DNA of 54,190 nucleotides from Pseudorhodobacter antarcticus (GCA_945860375.1 CAMAQR010000026.1:1-54190), one strand, 5' to 3'; shown: positions 41,036-49,167, counted from the first letter of the stretch. Made by a program: numbers and translations. Notes: generated by a model from the letters alone, not told the origin.

Positions 41036-41908
41036 TCAAGCCGCGATAAAGGTCACGTCGCCCATGCCCATGATGCGGGCGACGTCCTGATCATAATTGG
41101 CGGTCAGTTCCGCAACATAGTCTGCGGTCCAGTCCGGCATTTCGACCTGCACCTCCATGCGTTCGGGCAGGGCGAATTTATCAAGAAATGCCGAGACGAT
41201 CTTGCGGCGCTGCATGAAATTGCCCGGCGGATGCCCTTCCAGATAGGCCAGCATGCGCCCGTGCCCGTCGCCTGACATCAGCGACGCCAGCAGATCACCC
41301 TCACCCTTGAGCACCGCTTCATCGGGAAGGCCGGCCACGGTGTGCAGCACTTCGGGCCAGATCAGCGGAGTGTCTTCATCACACCAGATCGTCAACGGTG
41401 CGTCAGGGTTGGCATTCAATATGCGTTCGATCACGTCTGACCAGCGCAGGTGAAGCGGATTGGCTCCGGCAAGAAACTCTTTGTAATCCTTGGATTTATG
41501 CCGTTCAAACAGCGCGGGGATAAAGGTGGCCGGGTTGCGAATGGCCAGATGGAACTCGGCCTCTATTTCAGGGAAGATCTGCGAAAACGCGCGCACGCGG
41601 TCGCCTGCTGCGGGGTAAAGCGTGTCCTTCAGCACCCATTGCGGCAGGCTCAGAAAACTGTCCCAGGACAGGATCAGCCGCTCGGCCACGTCCTCTTCCA
41701 TGATCTGATCCAAAAGCAGCGCCTGGGTGTCGCGCGTTGCCGCTTGACCTTTCAGTTGCACCGCCGCGTCGCGCAACAGGTTGCGATAGCGCTTTGGCCC
41801 AGGCACCACGACGCCGTGCTGCGCCAGAACCGTGCGGTTTTTCAGCAGGCATTTCAACAGCCGCTCTTCATCGGTGAAATGGGCACCAAGGTGATAGACG
41901 ATCCGCAT
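41036..41908 (-). CDS. Conserved hypothetical protein, sulfotransferase-like N-terminus
   Basis: A 290-aa protein. The start MRIVYHLGAHFTDEERLLKCLLKNR resembles the beginning of nucleotide-binding sulfotransferase-like folds (strand, loop, helix with E/R), but the PAPS loop is not standard. Later parts are SWDSFLSLPQWVL, FHLAIRNPATFIPALFERH and WSDVIERI, which recall the domain order of such enzymes. No signal peptide or membrane helix. The start at 41908 is preferred because the longer frame to 42064 overlaps the divergent permease gene. The function is not assigned. Confidence 0.65.
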   Translation of the reverse strand: MRIVYHLGAHFTDEERLLKCLLKNRTVLAQHGVVVPGPKRYRNLLRDAAVQLKGQAATRDTQALLLDQIMEEDVAERLILSWDSFLSLPQWVLKDTLYPAAGDRVRAFSQIFPEIEAEFHLAIRNPATFIPALFERHKSKDYKEFLAGANPLHLRWSDVIERILNANPDAPLTIWCDEDTPLIWPEVLHTVAGLPDEAVLKGEGDLLASLMSGDGHGRMLAYLEGHPPGNFMQRRKIVSAFLDKFALPERMEVQVEMPDWTADYVAELTANYDQDVARIMGMGDVTFIAA

Positions 41909-41996
41909 GAGTATCAGGCCTGCCCGCTGTTTTTGATTGCGCCCAATATAGTCGGTTTTCTGGACAGGGGAACCGCTTTCCTGTAGACCCGGCTTC

Positions 41997-43661
41997 ATGT
42001 TGACCAAGCAAAACAGTCGGATAACCACGAGACCCGGTTTTTGGCGGCTGGATGGTTGGTCCATTGGCGCTTTGGTGATTGCGGCGGTGGTGCTGGCGCC
42101 GATGCTGGCGGTGTTGTGGATCGCCTTTCACCCGACCGAGAACATCTGGCCGCATCTGGTGGCGACGGTGCTGCCGCGCTATTTCACGGCAACGTTGCGG
42201 TTGATGATCGGGGTCGGGGTGCTGACCGCCGCAATGGGGGCGGGGGCTGCGTGGCTGGTGACGATGTACCGCTTTCGCGGCAGTCGGGTGCTGGATTATG
42301 CCTTGCTGTTTCCGCTGGCGATCCCGGCCTATGTCGGAGCCTATGCGCTGGTGGATTTTCTGGATTATGCGGGGCCGTTGCAGACCGCGCTGCGTGCCAC
42401 GATGGGATGGCAGGATGCGCGCGCCTATTGGTTCCCGGCGATCCGGTCGGAGTGGGCCGCGATCGTGGTCCTGTCGGCGGCCTTGTATCCCTATGTTTAC
42501 CTGCTGACCCGCGCGGCGCTGCGCGAGCAATCGGGCAGTTCATACGAGGTTGCAAGGTCGCTGGGACTTGGTCCCTGGGGCATGTTCTGGCGGCTGGGCC
42601 TGCCTTTGGTGCGCCCGGCGATTGCGGCAGGCGTGGCGCTGGCGATGATGGAGACGGTGGCCGATTACGGCACGGTGGCGCATTTCGGGGTGCAAACGCT
42701 GACCACAGGCGTGTTTTCCACTTGGCTCAACGGCAACAATGCTGGGGGGGCGGCGCAGATTGCGGGCGTGATCCTGATGCTGATCCTCGTGTTGCTGGGG
42801 ATTGAACGATCCTCCCGCCGCAATGCCCGCTTTCATCAGGCCAGTCGGGCGACTCGTCCGGTCGAGGCGTTGCCGCTGGACGGCGTCAAGGGATTGATTG
42901 CGCTGGGATTTTGTCTTGTGCCGGTGGTGATGGGCTTCGTGCTGCCCGTCGCGGTGATGGGCTGGCATGCGTTTTCCAACCCTTCGGTGTGGTTGGAACC
43001 GGGTCTGGCCCAAGCGGCTCTGAACACCGCCTTGGTGGGTGGTATCGCGGCGGTGGTGACGGTGCTGGCGGCGCTGTTTTTGGTATACGGGGTGCGGATG
43101 GCGGGGCGGCGGCTGGCCCGGCTGGTGCTGCCTGTCACCACTTTGGGCTATGCCGCACCCGGCGCGGTGCTGGCTGTGGGGCTGCTGATGCCGTTGGCAG
43201 CACTGGATCACCGGGTGGCGGATGCGGTTTTGGCACTGACGGGTTATGATCCGGGGCTGATGCTGACCGGAACGGCGGCGGCGATTGTGCTGGCCTATGT
43301 GGTGCGGTTTTTTGGCATCGCTCAGGGCGCGTTGGACACCGCTTTCGGGCGGATATCGCCATCGTTGCCGATGGCCGCGCGGTCACTTGGGCGCGGGGCA
43401 GGAGGCACGCTGCGCGCGGTTTATTTGCCCCTGATGCGCGGATCGGTCGCCTCGGCGCTGCTGGTGGTCTTTGTCGATTGCGTCAAGGAATTGCCCGCGA
43501 CGCTGTTGCTGCGCCCGTTCAACTTCAACACCCTGTCGACACGCGTCTACGAACTGGCCAGCTTGGAACATCTTGGCCAGGCCGCACCCGCCGCTTTGGT
43601 CGTGGTTGCGATGGGCTTGGCCGCCGTGGCCCTGCTGGCGCGCGCAAGTCGTAACACCTGA
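41997..43661 (+). CDS. ABC transporter permease, iron (FbpB/SfuB) type
   Basis: A 554-aa double permease with about twelve hydrophobic segments and two EAA loops: SYEVARSLGLGPWGMFWRLGLPL near residue 181 and AARSLGRGAGGTLRAVYLPLM near 460. The motifs YVGAYALVDFLDY and DCVKELPATLLLRPFNFNTLS are typical of ferric-iron importers (FbpB, SfuB). Neither the binding protein nor the ATPase is adjacent, which is unusual; they must be encoded elsewhere. It is divergent, with an 88-bp gap, from the preceding gene and ends 42 bp before tRNA-Thr. Confidence 0.9.
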   Translation: MLTKQNSRITTRPGFWRLDGWSIGALVIAAVVLAPMLAVLWIAFHPTENIWPHLVATVLPRYFTATLRLMIGVGVLTAAMGAGAAWLVTMYRFRGSRVLDYALLFPLAIPAYVGAYALVDFLDYAGPLQTALRATMGWQDARAYWFPAIRSEWAAIVVLSAALYPYVYLLTRAALREQSGSSYEVARSLGLGPWGMFWRLGLPLVRPAIAAGVALAMMETVADYGTVAHFGVQTLTTGVFSTWLNGNNAGGAAQIAGVILMLILVLLGIERSSRRNARFHQASRATRPVEALPLDGVKGLIALGFCLVPVVMGFVLPVAVMGWHAFSNPSVWLEPGLAQAALNTALVGGIAAVVTVLAALFLVYGVRMAGRRLARLVLPVTTLGYAAPGAVLAVGLLMPLAALDHRVADAVLALTGYDPGLMLTGTAAAIVLAYVVRFFGIAQGALDTAFGRISPSLPMAARSLGRGAGGTLRAVYLPLMRGSVASALLVVFVDCVKELPATLLLRPFNFNTLSTRVYELASLEHLGQAAPAALVVVAMGLAAVALLARASRNT

Positions 43662-43703
43662 CCCCTTGCACCCAACCGCAACCCCCGCTATTTCTGCGTC
43701 ACT

Positions 43704-43779
43704 GCCCTTATAGCTCAGCTGGTAGAGCACCTGATTTGTAATCAGGGGGTCTCGGGTTCGAATCCTGATGGGGGCACCA
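43704..43779 (+). tRNA. tRNA-Thr (anticodon TGT)
   Basis: A 76-nt cloverleaf with encoded CCA. Acceptor GCCCTTA pairs with TGGGGGC (two G-T pairs), discriminator A. The D arm is AGCTCAGCTGGTAGAGC, the anticodon stem-loop CCTGA-TTTGTAA-TCAGG with anticodon TGT, and the T arm GGGTTCGAATCC. Accessory DNA begins right behind it, so the 3' end is a likely integration site. Confidence 0.97.
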
Positions 43780-43834
43780 AATAAATCAATGGGTTAGACC
43801 TCTTTCGAGCTGATGAAGATCGGCGGCTTTTGGG

Positions 43835-43856
43835 TTTGGGTAGCGGCTGGGTAGCG
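43835..43856 (+). repeat. 11-bp tandem repeat downstream of tRNA-Thr
   Basis: TTTGGGTAGCG and GCTGGGTAGCG stand back to back 56-77 bases past the tRNA 3' end. They resemble in form, distance and orientation the GTTTGGGGTAAC pair behind tRNA-Asn (983-1006). Confidence 0.45.
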
Positions 43857-43860
43857 CAAA

Positions 43861-44743
43861 TTGGCCCGCTGCTGCCATCCATTGATGCCCAGAGGACCAA
43901 TCACAAATATCGAGACGCTGCTTGGCTCTTGGGCGCAGGCTAAAAATATTTCTTCCTCAAGCTGGTTTCGTTACGATTACATCTGCGTGTCGAGCTATGG
44001 CAGATACGAATGTGAAAAGGGGCGCTGGGCGCGATCGGCGCTTTGGAAAGGTGCCGGGCGGCTTGGTTGGGGGGGGCGCATGGCAATGGTCGAGCCGCTT
44101 CCTCTATGCCATGTTGCCATCAGTGCAGCCCATGGCCACGTCAAGCACCCCTTTAGCCCGTGCCACGCTCCACTATGTGTCTATGACCCCCCTCAGCCTT
44201 CTGGTGCCGTAGAAGGCGCTGGCCTTAACGTTGCGCCCCTTGCGAAAAGGCGCTACCGTCTTAGGGTCACACAGTCCTTGGGGGTCCCATGCGGGTTGTC
44301 GCCATTTTGTCGCTGCTGGTCACTTTGGTTGGGACTTCAGCCTTCGCGTACGATTCATAGGTAGCTCGTGTCTAGTTCAGACATTCCCCGTACACCGGAA
44401 ATGCCTTGGTCGGTCAGACCGGAGTGCGGGCTTTCGTAGAAGCGCGCCGGATCGGCGGTGCCTTGTTCGCTCAAATGACTGATCTACAAGTCAAAGAATT
44501 CCTTCTGCGTGCTGACGGGCGTGGGCCCAACTTCAAGCAAACGGAAGGCCTGTTGTGCGACCTTTCGGTCCACCAAACCCACTAGAGAGCGCTTGAACAG
44601 CCCTAGTGTCGCTTGCATTGGCTTACTCATCCGCGCCGTCTGCCACAGGAACGCCCTCGGCGTCACGATTTTATTATGATGCTTGCATGAGTGTCCAAGA
44701 TGTTGAAATGTAGTCAGAACTGAACATTTGCTAGGCAGCCCTT
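43861..44743. other. Gene-poor start of the island; remnants only
   Basis: Almost 900 bases lie between the tRNA-Thr flank and the first good gene. Open frames of 167 aa (43861-44364, plus) and 60 aa (44484-44666, minus) exist, but neither has a ribosome site, a known motif or a convincing residue pattern. One short reading frame with a signal-peptide-like sequence lies at 44289-44360. A plus-strand stretch at about 44391-44586 reads YTGNALVGQTGVRAFVEARR and on to a stop, and could be a decayed gene, but I cannot name it. Confidence 0.45.
44289..44360 (+). pseudogene. Signal-peptide-only reading frame, probable gene remnant
   Basis: ATG at 44289 begins 23 codons with a textbook signal peptide (short basic start, ILSLLVTLVG, cleavage region SAFA), then stops at TAG after three more residues. 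GGGGG lies about 3-7 nt upstream. All other intact genes of the island also begin with signal peptides, so this may be the 5' end of a lost paralogue. A tiny membrane peptide is the alternative. Confidence 0.4.
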
Positions 44744-45844
44744 ATGCGTCTCCCTTCTAGCCTTGGTGTAGGCCAGATATTTTTTGCCGTCTTGCAGGCA
44801 TGTACCGCCTCCGCAGAGCCTGCTGTGTATGGCGCGTTTACGCATTATGCGGAACTTCCGCAGGTCTTGTTCCTGACTGGAGAAATCCGCGAGAATGAAT
44901 CATTTGAACTGCGTCGTGCCATGCGCGATCAGGAAATTCGTCTTGTGGTACCGGCTAGCGCGGGAGGAAACTTATACGAGGGACTACAGATTGCGGCCAT
45001 CATTCACGACAACAAGCTAGGCACTTACATCCCACAGGGGGCGAAGTGTGAGTCTTCATGTGCTAATATTTTTCTGGGTGGAACGAGCCGAATGCTCCTA
45101 GGGGAACTGGGCGTACATCAGTTCTACTCTGGCAGTGCCGATGCGGCGGCCAATGCTCCCCAAAACGTGACGACGGCGGTGGCTCAATACACAACGTCCG
45201 ACATCATCGGCATCATGAACCAATTTCAGACGCCACCTTTCGTTTACGAAAAGATGTTCGGGACGACAGATATTTACTACTTCAAAGCATCAGAGAAACC
45301 CCGACTAGACCTTGGGACAGAAAACGATACCTTTATCCAGACTGTCGAACTTGTGGATGACTTTGTTGCAGCATGGCCACATGTCATTGAGCAGCAGGAT
45401 ATAATGGTGCCGCCTCCGACACCAGTCACTGCGGCAACCATTGAACCGACGGTGAAAATTGAAGAAACTGCGTTCGACTTTCTTTCTGCAATAAATTCTG
45501 ATTGGTCTCTGCCGAACGAGCAGGCACTTGCGCTCATGCCATATTACTATGCACCAAGCGTTACATTCTATGGCGAAGCGCTTTCACTTTCAGAGGTCAT
45601 GGCGGAGAAGTGGAAGTTTGCTGAGCGTTGGCCAATCCGATCATACGTAGTAGACCCAAGTAGCGTCAGCGTATTTTGTTCTCAGATTTCCTGCACCGTC
45701 GATGCGGCGATTTTGTGGTCTGCTAGCTCACCAGAGAGAGGTGCAGATGCGTCTGGTGTATCCACATGGTCAGTTGTTCTGACGCTTGTAGATGGTCGAC
45801 TGCAGATAACCGGTGAGACCGGCAAGACACTGAAGAGGAACTAA
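44744..45844 (+). CDS. Exported ClpP-like protein with NTF2-like C-terminal domain
   Basis: A 366-aa protein with signal peptide (about 1-24). The ClpP/crotonase-like domain (about 38-215) has the strand motif ASAGGNL (G74, G75), the nucleophile motif C102-E-S104-S-C106 and GVHQFY with H125, the same order as in ClpP (INSPGG, AASMGS, VHQP). A linker rich in Pro and Thr follows (216-245). The C-terminal 115 residues (DFLSAINSDWSLPN, ALMPYYYAPSVTFYG, RWPIRSYVVDPSS, a C-x5-C pair) look like an NTF2-like domain. The gene is AT-richer than the core. Peptidase activity is inferred from motifs only. First intact gene behind tRNA-Thr. Confidence 0.75.
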   Translation: MRLPSSLGVGQIFFAVLQACTASAEPAVYGAFTHYAELPQVLFLTGEIRENESFELRRAMRDQEIRLVVPASAGGNLYEGLQIAAIIHDNKLGTYIPQGAKCESSCANIFLGGTSRMLLGELGVHQFYSGSADAAANAPQNVTTAVAQYTTSDIIGIMNQFQTPPFVYEKMFGTTDIYYFKASEKPRLDLGTENDTFIQTVELVDDFVAAWPHVIEQQDIMVPPPTPVTAATIEPTVKIEETAFDFLSAINSDWSLPNEQALALMPYYYAPSVTFYGEALSLSEVMAEKWKFAERWPIRSYVVDPSSVSVFCSQISCTVDAAILWSASSPERGADASGVSTWSVVLTLVDGRLQITGETGKTLKRN

Positions 45845-45913
45845 ATCGAGCAGTGTTTGCACACCTTAGCAGCTCTTAACTATTACCTTGCTGCGATAAA
45901 CCTTTTGCGTGCT

Positions 45914-47161
45914 TCAGTCTTTAATGGAAGAAGTTATTCCAGCCCGGTTCTTGACCGTACCGCCAGTTCCTTTCGGCCAACACCAACTCCTGCTGACTAC
46001 ATAAGAAACTGCTTTGCACGCGGGCAAGGCCATGCAGAGTTGCTCACAATCATCAAGGCTAATGCCTCGAACTCCTTTATCTTCAAAGTCTCCACCTTCG
46101 ATGTCATAATCTGCTAACCTCTGCATCGGATAGCTTTGCGAGGCTTGCGTTGAGCAGTTTAGGACAGTCTCTGAGATTTTTGGATCAGAAACAGTCCCTA
46201 AGAAACCGAAGAAAATGTCTTCACTTGGGAAAATAATGCGAACTCCAACGTTCGATTCCTCTAGCATCGCCTTGGCGGCGGACGGAGGGATGAAAAAGGA
46301 TGATGTAACTAGGTAACCGTCCTTGGCTACGACCTGAGCATTTATTGCGGTGTACTCAGTTTCGCCGACAACAATTACTGTCCGCCCCACAGCGGCAAGT
46401 TCGGGTTCTGTTAGCGTCGACACACCGACCAAACCCATTTCCCCGCAAGACAAGGTCAACGTGCTATTCCCGACCTGAGCATTCTGAGCAATATGAAGAG
46501 CAAGTTTACCGTTGCGATTGACATATTCGACGGTCTCGTCTGCAACTCCATGCGTGAGTGCGCCCACTTCGATCAACCGCTCCTCGCTGACCCAATTAAT
46601 TTGGTTCGGTGGTGTGGCGACTATGTCGTCAAAGAAAGCTGGATCAACACGACGACTGCGAAGATAACTGGCGATCGCAGCGCTAATAGTTTGGGAAAGG
46701 TCCAACGCCTCCGCGCCATTGAGATAGTCTTCACCTCCGTAAAATCTATGGACGCCAATCCGCCCCCCGCCCAGTTCACGGTAGTTCGCTCCTAGGAATG
46801 CAAAGACGCAAGCGCTTGCGCAGATGGCATCAGGCGTCAGCATCGTTCCAACCTGAGATGTCGTTAGTTCACCTAGACTAGCAATATACTCTCCAAGCCT
46901 AAGTCCTTCGGCAAGATTGCCGCCGGGGCTGTTGAATAGAAAGAGGTATCTAAGATCGGGGTCTCCGACGTATTTCGCCACTTCAGCGGCCACCTTGTCC
47001 GCGTCGCCAGTTTCGATTTCACCAATCATTGTAATGTGAACCGCAGCGCCACTTAATGGCCGAAGGTTCAAGTATTCTGAAGAAACTTGCATCGCAACCG
47101 CTCCGTTCGGCATCAAGAATAGCAGGAGAATGGAGGACTGCAGGGCACGAATTATGCGCAT
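45914..47161 (-). CDS. Exported ClpP-like protein with C-terminal PAN/Apple domain
   Basis: A 415-aa protein from ATG 47161, chosen because it gives a good signal peptide (IIRALQSSILLLFLMPNGAVA). The ClpP-like domain (about 38-235) carries FNSPGGNL (G80, G81), C114-A-S116-A-C118 and GVHRFY with H138. A beta-rich middle part follows (about 240-340). The last 73 residues form a PAN_4/Apple-like module with C372, C376, C382 and C394 (DDCEQLCMALPACKAVSY, then WCWPKG). PAN modules bind proteins or sugars. The gene is AT-rich, lies 47 bp behind a Sel1-repeat gene, and is likely in one operon with it. Confidence 0.75.
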   Translation of the reverse strand: MRIIRALQSSILLLFLMPNGAVAMQVSSEYLNLRPLSGAAVHITMIGEIETGDADKVAAEVAKYVGDPDLRYLFLFNSPGGNLAEGLRLGEYIASLGELTTSQVGTMLTPDAICASACVFAFLGANYRELGGGRIGVHRFYGGEDYLNGAEALDLSQTISAAIASYLRSRRVDPAFFDDIVATPPNQINWVSEERLIEVGALTHGVADETVEYVNRNGKLALHIAQNAQVGNSTLTLSCGEMGLVGVSTLTEPELAAVGRTVIVVGETEYTAINAQVVAKDGYLVTSSFFIPPSAAKAMLEESNVGVRIIFPSEDIFFGFLGTVSDPKISETVLNCSTQASQSYPMQRLADYDIEGGDFEDKGVRGISLDDCEQLCMALPACKAVSYVVSRSWCWPKGTGGTVKNRAGITSSIKD

Positions 47162-47208
47162 TACACAGCTCAGTAAGAGATTTGGGGGTAAGGTATGTTC
47201 AGTCAATT

Positions 47209-47835
47209 TCAGTAGGGACAGTCTATAAGGTTCGATGCCATGCAATTCTCCACTGTTTCTTGCGCAAGTCTTGTTTGGTCTTTGTCGAACTGTCTAAGGA
47301 GTTCGTCCCTGAAGGTTTCGGCATCTTGATATCCACCTGCAACTGCTAGACTATACCAAACATGCGCATTCGCAGCATTTTGGGGCACACCCAATCCGCG
47401 CTGATGCATTATCGCTAGTCGAAACTGTGCTAGGGGATGCCCGAGCGCAGCGCCTTGACGGAACCACTGAAGCGCCCGCTGATAGTCAACTGAAACTCCA
47501 TGACCTTGAAGATACATTTCACCAATATTAAAATTCGCAGCGTTAATGCCGCCACGTGAAGCAATTGCATAAAGTTCCATCGCGCGTTGAAAACTCTGTG
47601 GTACGCCATCCCCAAATTCGTACATCAGGCCTAAAACGATGGCGGCAGCAGGATTGTCATCCTTAACCGCCATTTCAAGAACAGGTATGGCTCTCTGATA
47701 GTCTCCGTTCTTGGCACTTTTTATAGCATCTCCAACAGTATCAGAACTTGCACTAGTTGGACAAAATTGAGAAAGAAAGACTGATAAAATTATCATGGCT
47801 GGATAAATTGCAACTAGCCTTGTTCGGAAACGCAT
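47209..47835 (-). CDS. Exported Sel1-repeat protein
   Basis: A 208-aa protein. The signal peptide spans about 1-30 (VAIYPAMIILSVFLSQFCPTSAS). Three to four Sel1/TPR-like repeats follow: AIPVLEMAVKDDNPAAAIVLGLMYEFGDGV, then AMELYAIASRGGINAANFNIGEMYLQGHGV, then ALQWFRQGAALGHPLAQFRLAIMHQRGLGV, cited in shortened form by their ends (G-DGV, GHGV, GLGV). Two Cys near the C-terminus may bond. Sel1 repeats are protein-protein scaffolds. It is the first gene of a two-gene operon with the PAN-containing ClpP-like protein, so it may present substrates or partners to it. A Shine-Dalgarno AGGAGG (minus strand) lies 7 nt before ATG. Confidence 0.85.
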   Translation of the reverse strand: MRFRTRLVAIYPAMIILSVFLSQFCPTSASSDTVGDAIKSAKNGDYQRAIPVLEMAVKDDNPAAAIVLGLMYEFGDGVPQSFQRAMELYAIASRGGINAANFNIGEMYLQGHGVSVDYQRALQWFRQGAALGHPLAQFRLAIMHQRGLGVPQNAANAHVWYSLAVAGGYQDAETFRDELLRQFDKDQTRLAQETVENCMASNLIDCPY

Positions 47836-48002
47836 CTTTCCTCCTGTGTTTTGTGTTTTCCGAGCCTATCAGAACTATGAAGCGACGAGCATCTGGTTGA
47901 CTGGTATGCGCATGGCAATGATTCTAGCAAGCGCCAAAAATTGAAGCTCCGCGCCTGTAGCATTGGTTAAGCCGCATGATGTTGACACCTTGGATGCATT
48001 TC

Positions 48003-48407
48003 TTATCCCTCCAGCGCCGCCACCCTCGTCTCAAGTTCGGTGACCTCCAGTGTGCGGCGGAAGCTGTCCACCAGCCCCATGACCTGCGCGCCCTCTGTTG
48101 GGGTGAGGTCACCCACCGACACGGCCTGCAGCACGGCTCCTGCGGCATGTGCGGCGTCACGGGCGCTTTCCATACGGGGCAGCGGGAACTGGACGGGGCT
48201 GTCCTTGCGGGGCGGTGCCAGCCGGTCAAGACAAAGCCGCAGGGCCACGCTGTCGCCCGCCAGAGCCATTTGCACGGCCTTACGGCTCAAGGCCTCAGCC
48301 TCCCCCTCCAACAGCGCCATGACAGCCTGCGTGGTCCTATTGCGCGCGCCCTTGGGCCGTCCGGCGTTACCGGCGGTGAAGGTGCCATCCGCAGACCTGC
48401 CGTTCAT
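48003..48407 (-). CDS. DUF5681 phage-type protein
   Basis: A 134-aa protein with FTAGNAGRPKGARNRTTQAV at the start and GEAEALSRKAVQMALAGDSV, then ALRLCLDRLAPPRKDSPV, the standard DUF5681 pattern. Such proteins occur in prophages and beside terminase or transposition genes of alphaproteobacteria; the basic GRPKG motif resembles an AT-hook. A coiled coil forms the end (RRTLEVTELETRVAALEG). The start overlaps the stop of the small gene upstream. GC content is closer to the core than that of the 45-48 kb genes, so it has another origin. Confidence 0.85.
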   Translation of the reverse strand: MNGRSADGTFTAGNAGRPKGARNRTTQAVMALLEGEAEALSRKAVQMALAGDSVALRLCLDRLAPPRKDSPVQFPLPRMESARDAAHAAGAVLQAVSVGDLTPTEGAQVMGLVDSFRRTLEVTELETRVAALEG

Positions 48408-48592
48408 ACGGGGAGCCTCCTGAGGTTGTCTTCCAGCAGGTCAAGCTGGGCGAGGGTCATCTGGTCGATCCCGACCGCCAGCCAAAGCGCCAGCACTTCA
48501 GGATCAAGGTCATTGGCATCCACCATCTCCACCGGACCCCGTGCAGGGCGGCAGGCTTCAAGCTTGGAGAGGCGGCGATGGAGGGGTGTCAT
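48404..48592 (-). CDS. Small phage-associated hypothetical protein
   Basis: A 62-aa protein (MTPLHRRLSKLEACRP, later DLDPEVLALWLAVGIDQMT) that overlaps the DUF5681 start by ATGA, so the two are coupled. It seems helical and has one Cys. A perfect palindrome sits 3 bp upstream of its ATG. No known family. Confidence 0.6.
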   Translation of the reverse strand: MTPLHRRLSKLEACRPARGPVEMVDANDLDPEVLALWLAVGIDQMTLAQLDLLEDNLRRLPV

Positions 48593-48594
48593 GA

Positions 48595-48607
48595 GTTATA
48601 GTATAAC
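48595..48607. promoter_or_regulatory. Perfect palindrome GTTATA-G-TATAAC
   Basis: A 13-bp palindrome directly before the start codon of the small gene at 48592. It overlaps a possible -10 element, so a repressor bound here would block transcription of the DUF5681 pair. The regulator is not known. Confidence 0.45.
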
Positions 48608-48743
48608 ACGAAACGGTGAGCCTGCGCAAACGAAGGGTGGCGGATTTTTGTCACAGATTTGGTTTTTGGAGGCGAGCAGGGTCACCATTGTCCCTTGGGC
48701 GCGTGCGGTAGACTTGGCCGGGCAGTGTCACCAATGTATGGCC

Positions 48744-49082
48744 TCAGGCTTTCACGATCCTGCCTTTGGCGGCCCGAATTTCAGGCACCTGCTCCCATGT
48801 TGGCGGAGTTTCGCACTCAAAGCCGACGGTGCGCCCCGTGGCCAGTCGGTGGAAAGCCTTCATCGCACCCAGATGCGCACCGGTGACAAGATAGGCTCGC
48901 ATCGCGGCCTCGCTCTCCCAGACGGTCAGGGTGTGGTGGACCCCGCCGATCTTGCGGGCTTGGGCGCGGATCAATCCCGAGGCAGCATAGGCCTGCCGCA
49001 TCGACCGGACGGCGTGCCACCAAAAGGCTGGAGCCAAGAAGGGCGACTTCAGCTGTAGTCCTGTAATCGAGACATAGGGCAA
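48744..49082 (-). CDS. Hypothetical protein, dimeric alpha-beta-barrel (ABM/spheroidene-monooxygenase-like)
   Basis: A 112-aa protein read from TTG at 49082 (AGGGA lies 7-8 nt upstream; no in-frame ATG fits). It shows a strand (YVSITGLQLKS), a helix (FWWHAVRSMRQAYAAS), HHTLTVWESEAAMRAYLVTGAHLGAM in parts, and a late PPTWEQVPEI. The HTLTVWES-E-AMRAY pattern is typical of antibiotic-biosynthesis-monooxygenase-like and DUF3291-like proteins. No catalytic assignment is possible. Confidence 0.65.
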   Translation of the reverse strand: MPYVSITGLQLKSPFLAPAFWWHAVRSMRQAYAASGLIRAQARKIGGVHHTLTVWESEAAMRAYLVTGAHLGAMKAFHRLATGRTVGFECETPPTWEQVPEIRAAKGRIVKA

Positions 49083-49118
49083 GGTGATTTCCCTGACGTG
49101 AGGGTGAAGGTGTAGTCA

Positions 49119-49167
49119 TGTCCCAAAAACCCCTCTATATTATACTTGGGAGGCGTTTTTTGGGACA
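49119..49167. repeat. 49-bp imperfect inverted repeat
   Basis: TGTCCCAAAAACCCCTC at the left faces GGAGGCGTTTTTTGGGACA at the right; the outer 11 bp pair fully. The 13-bp centre is AT-only at its core (TATATTATA). It lies 37 bp upstream of the gene at 49082 and 98 bp past the thermonuclease stop. It could be an operator, a recombinase crossover site, or a tiny MITE-like element. Confidence 0.55.

Noticed and set aside
43861..44364. 167-codon plus-strand frame behind tRNA-Thr
   Set aside because: No ribosome site, erratic residue composition (many Cys, Trp, Pro, His) and no family pattern.
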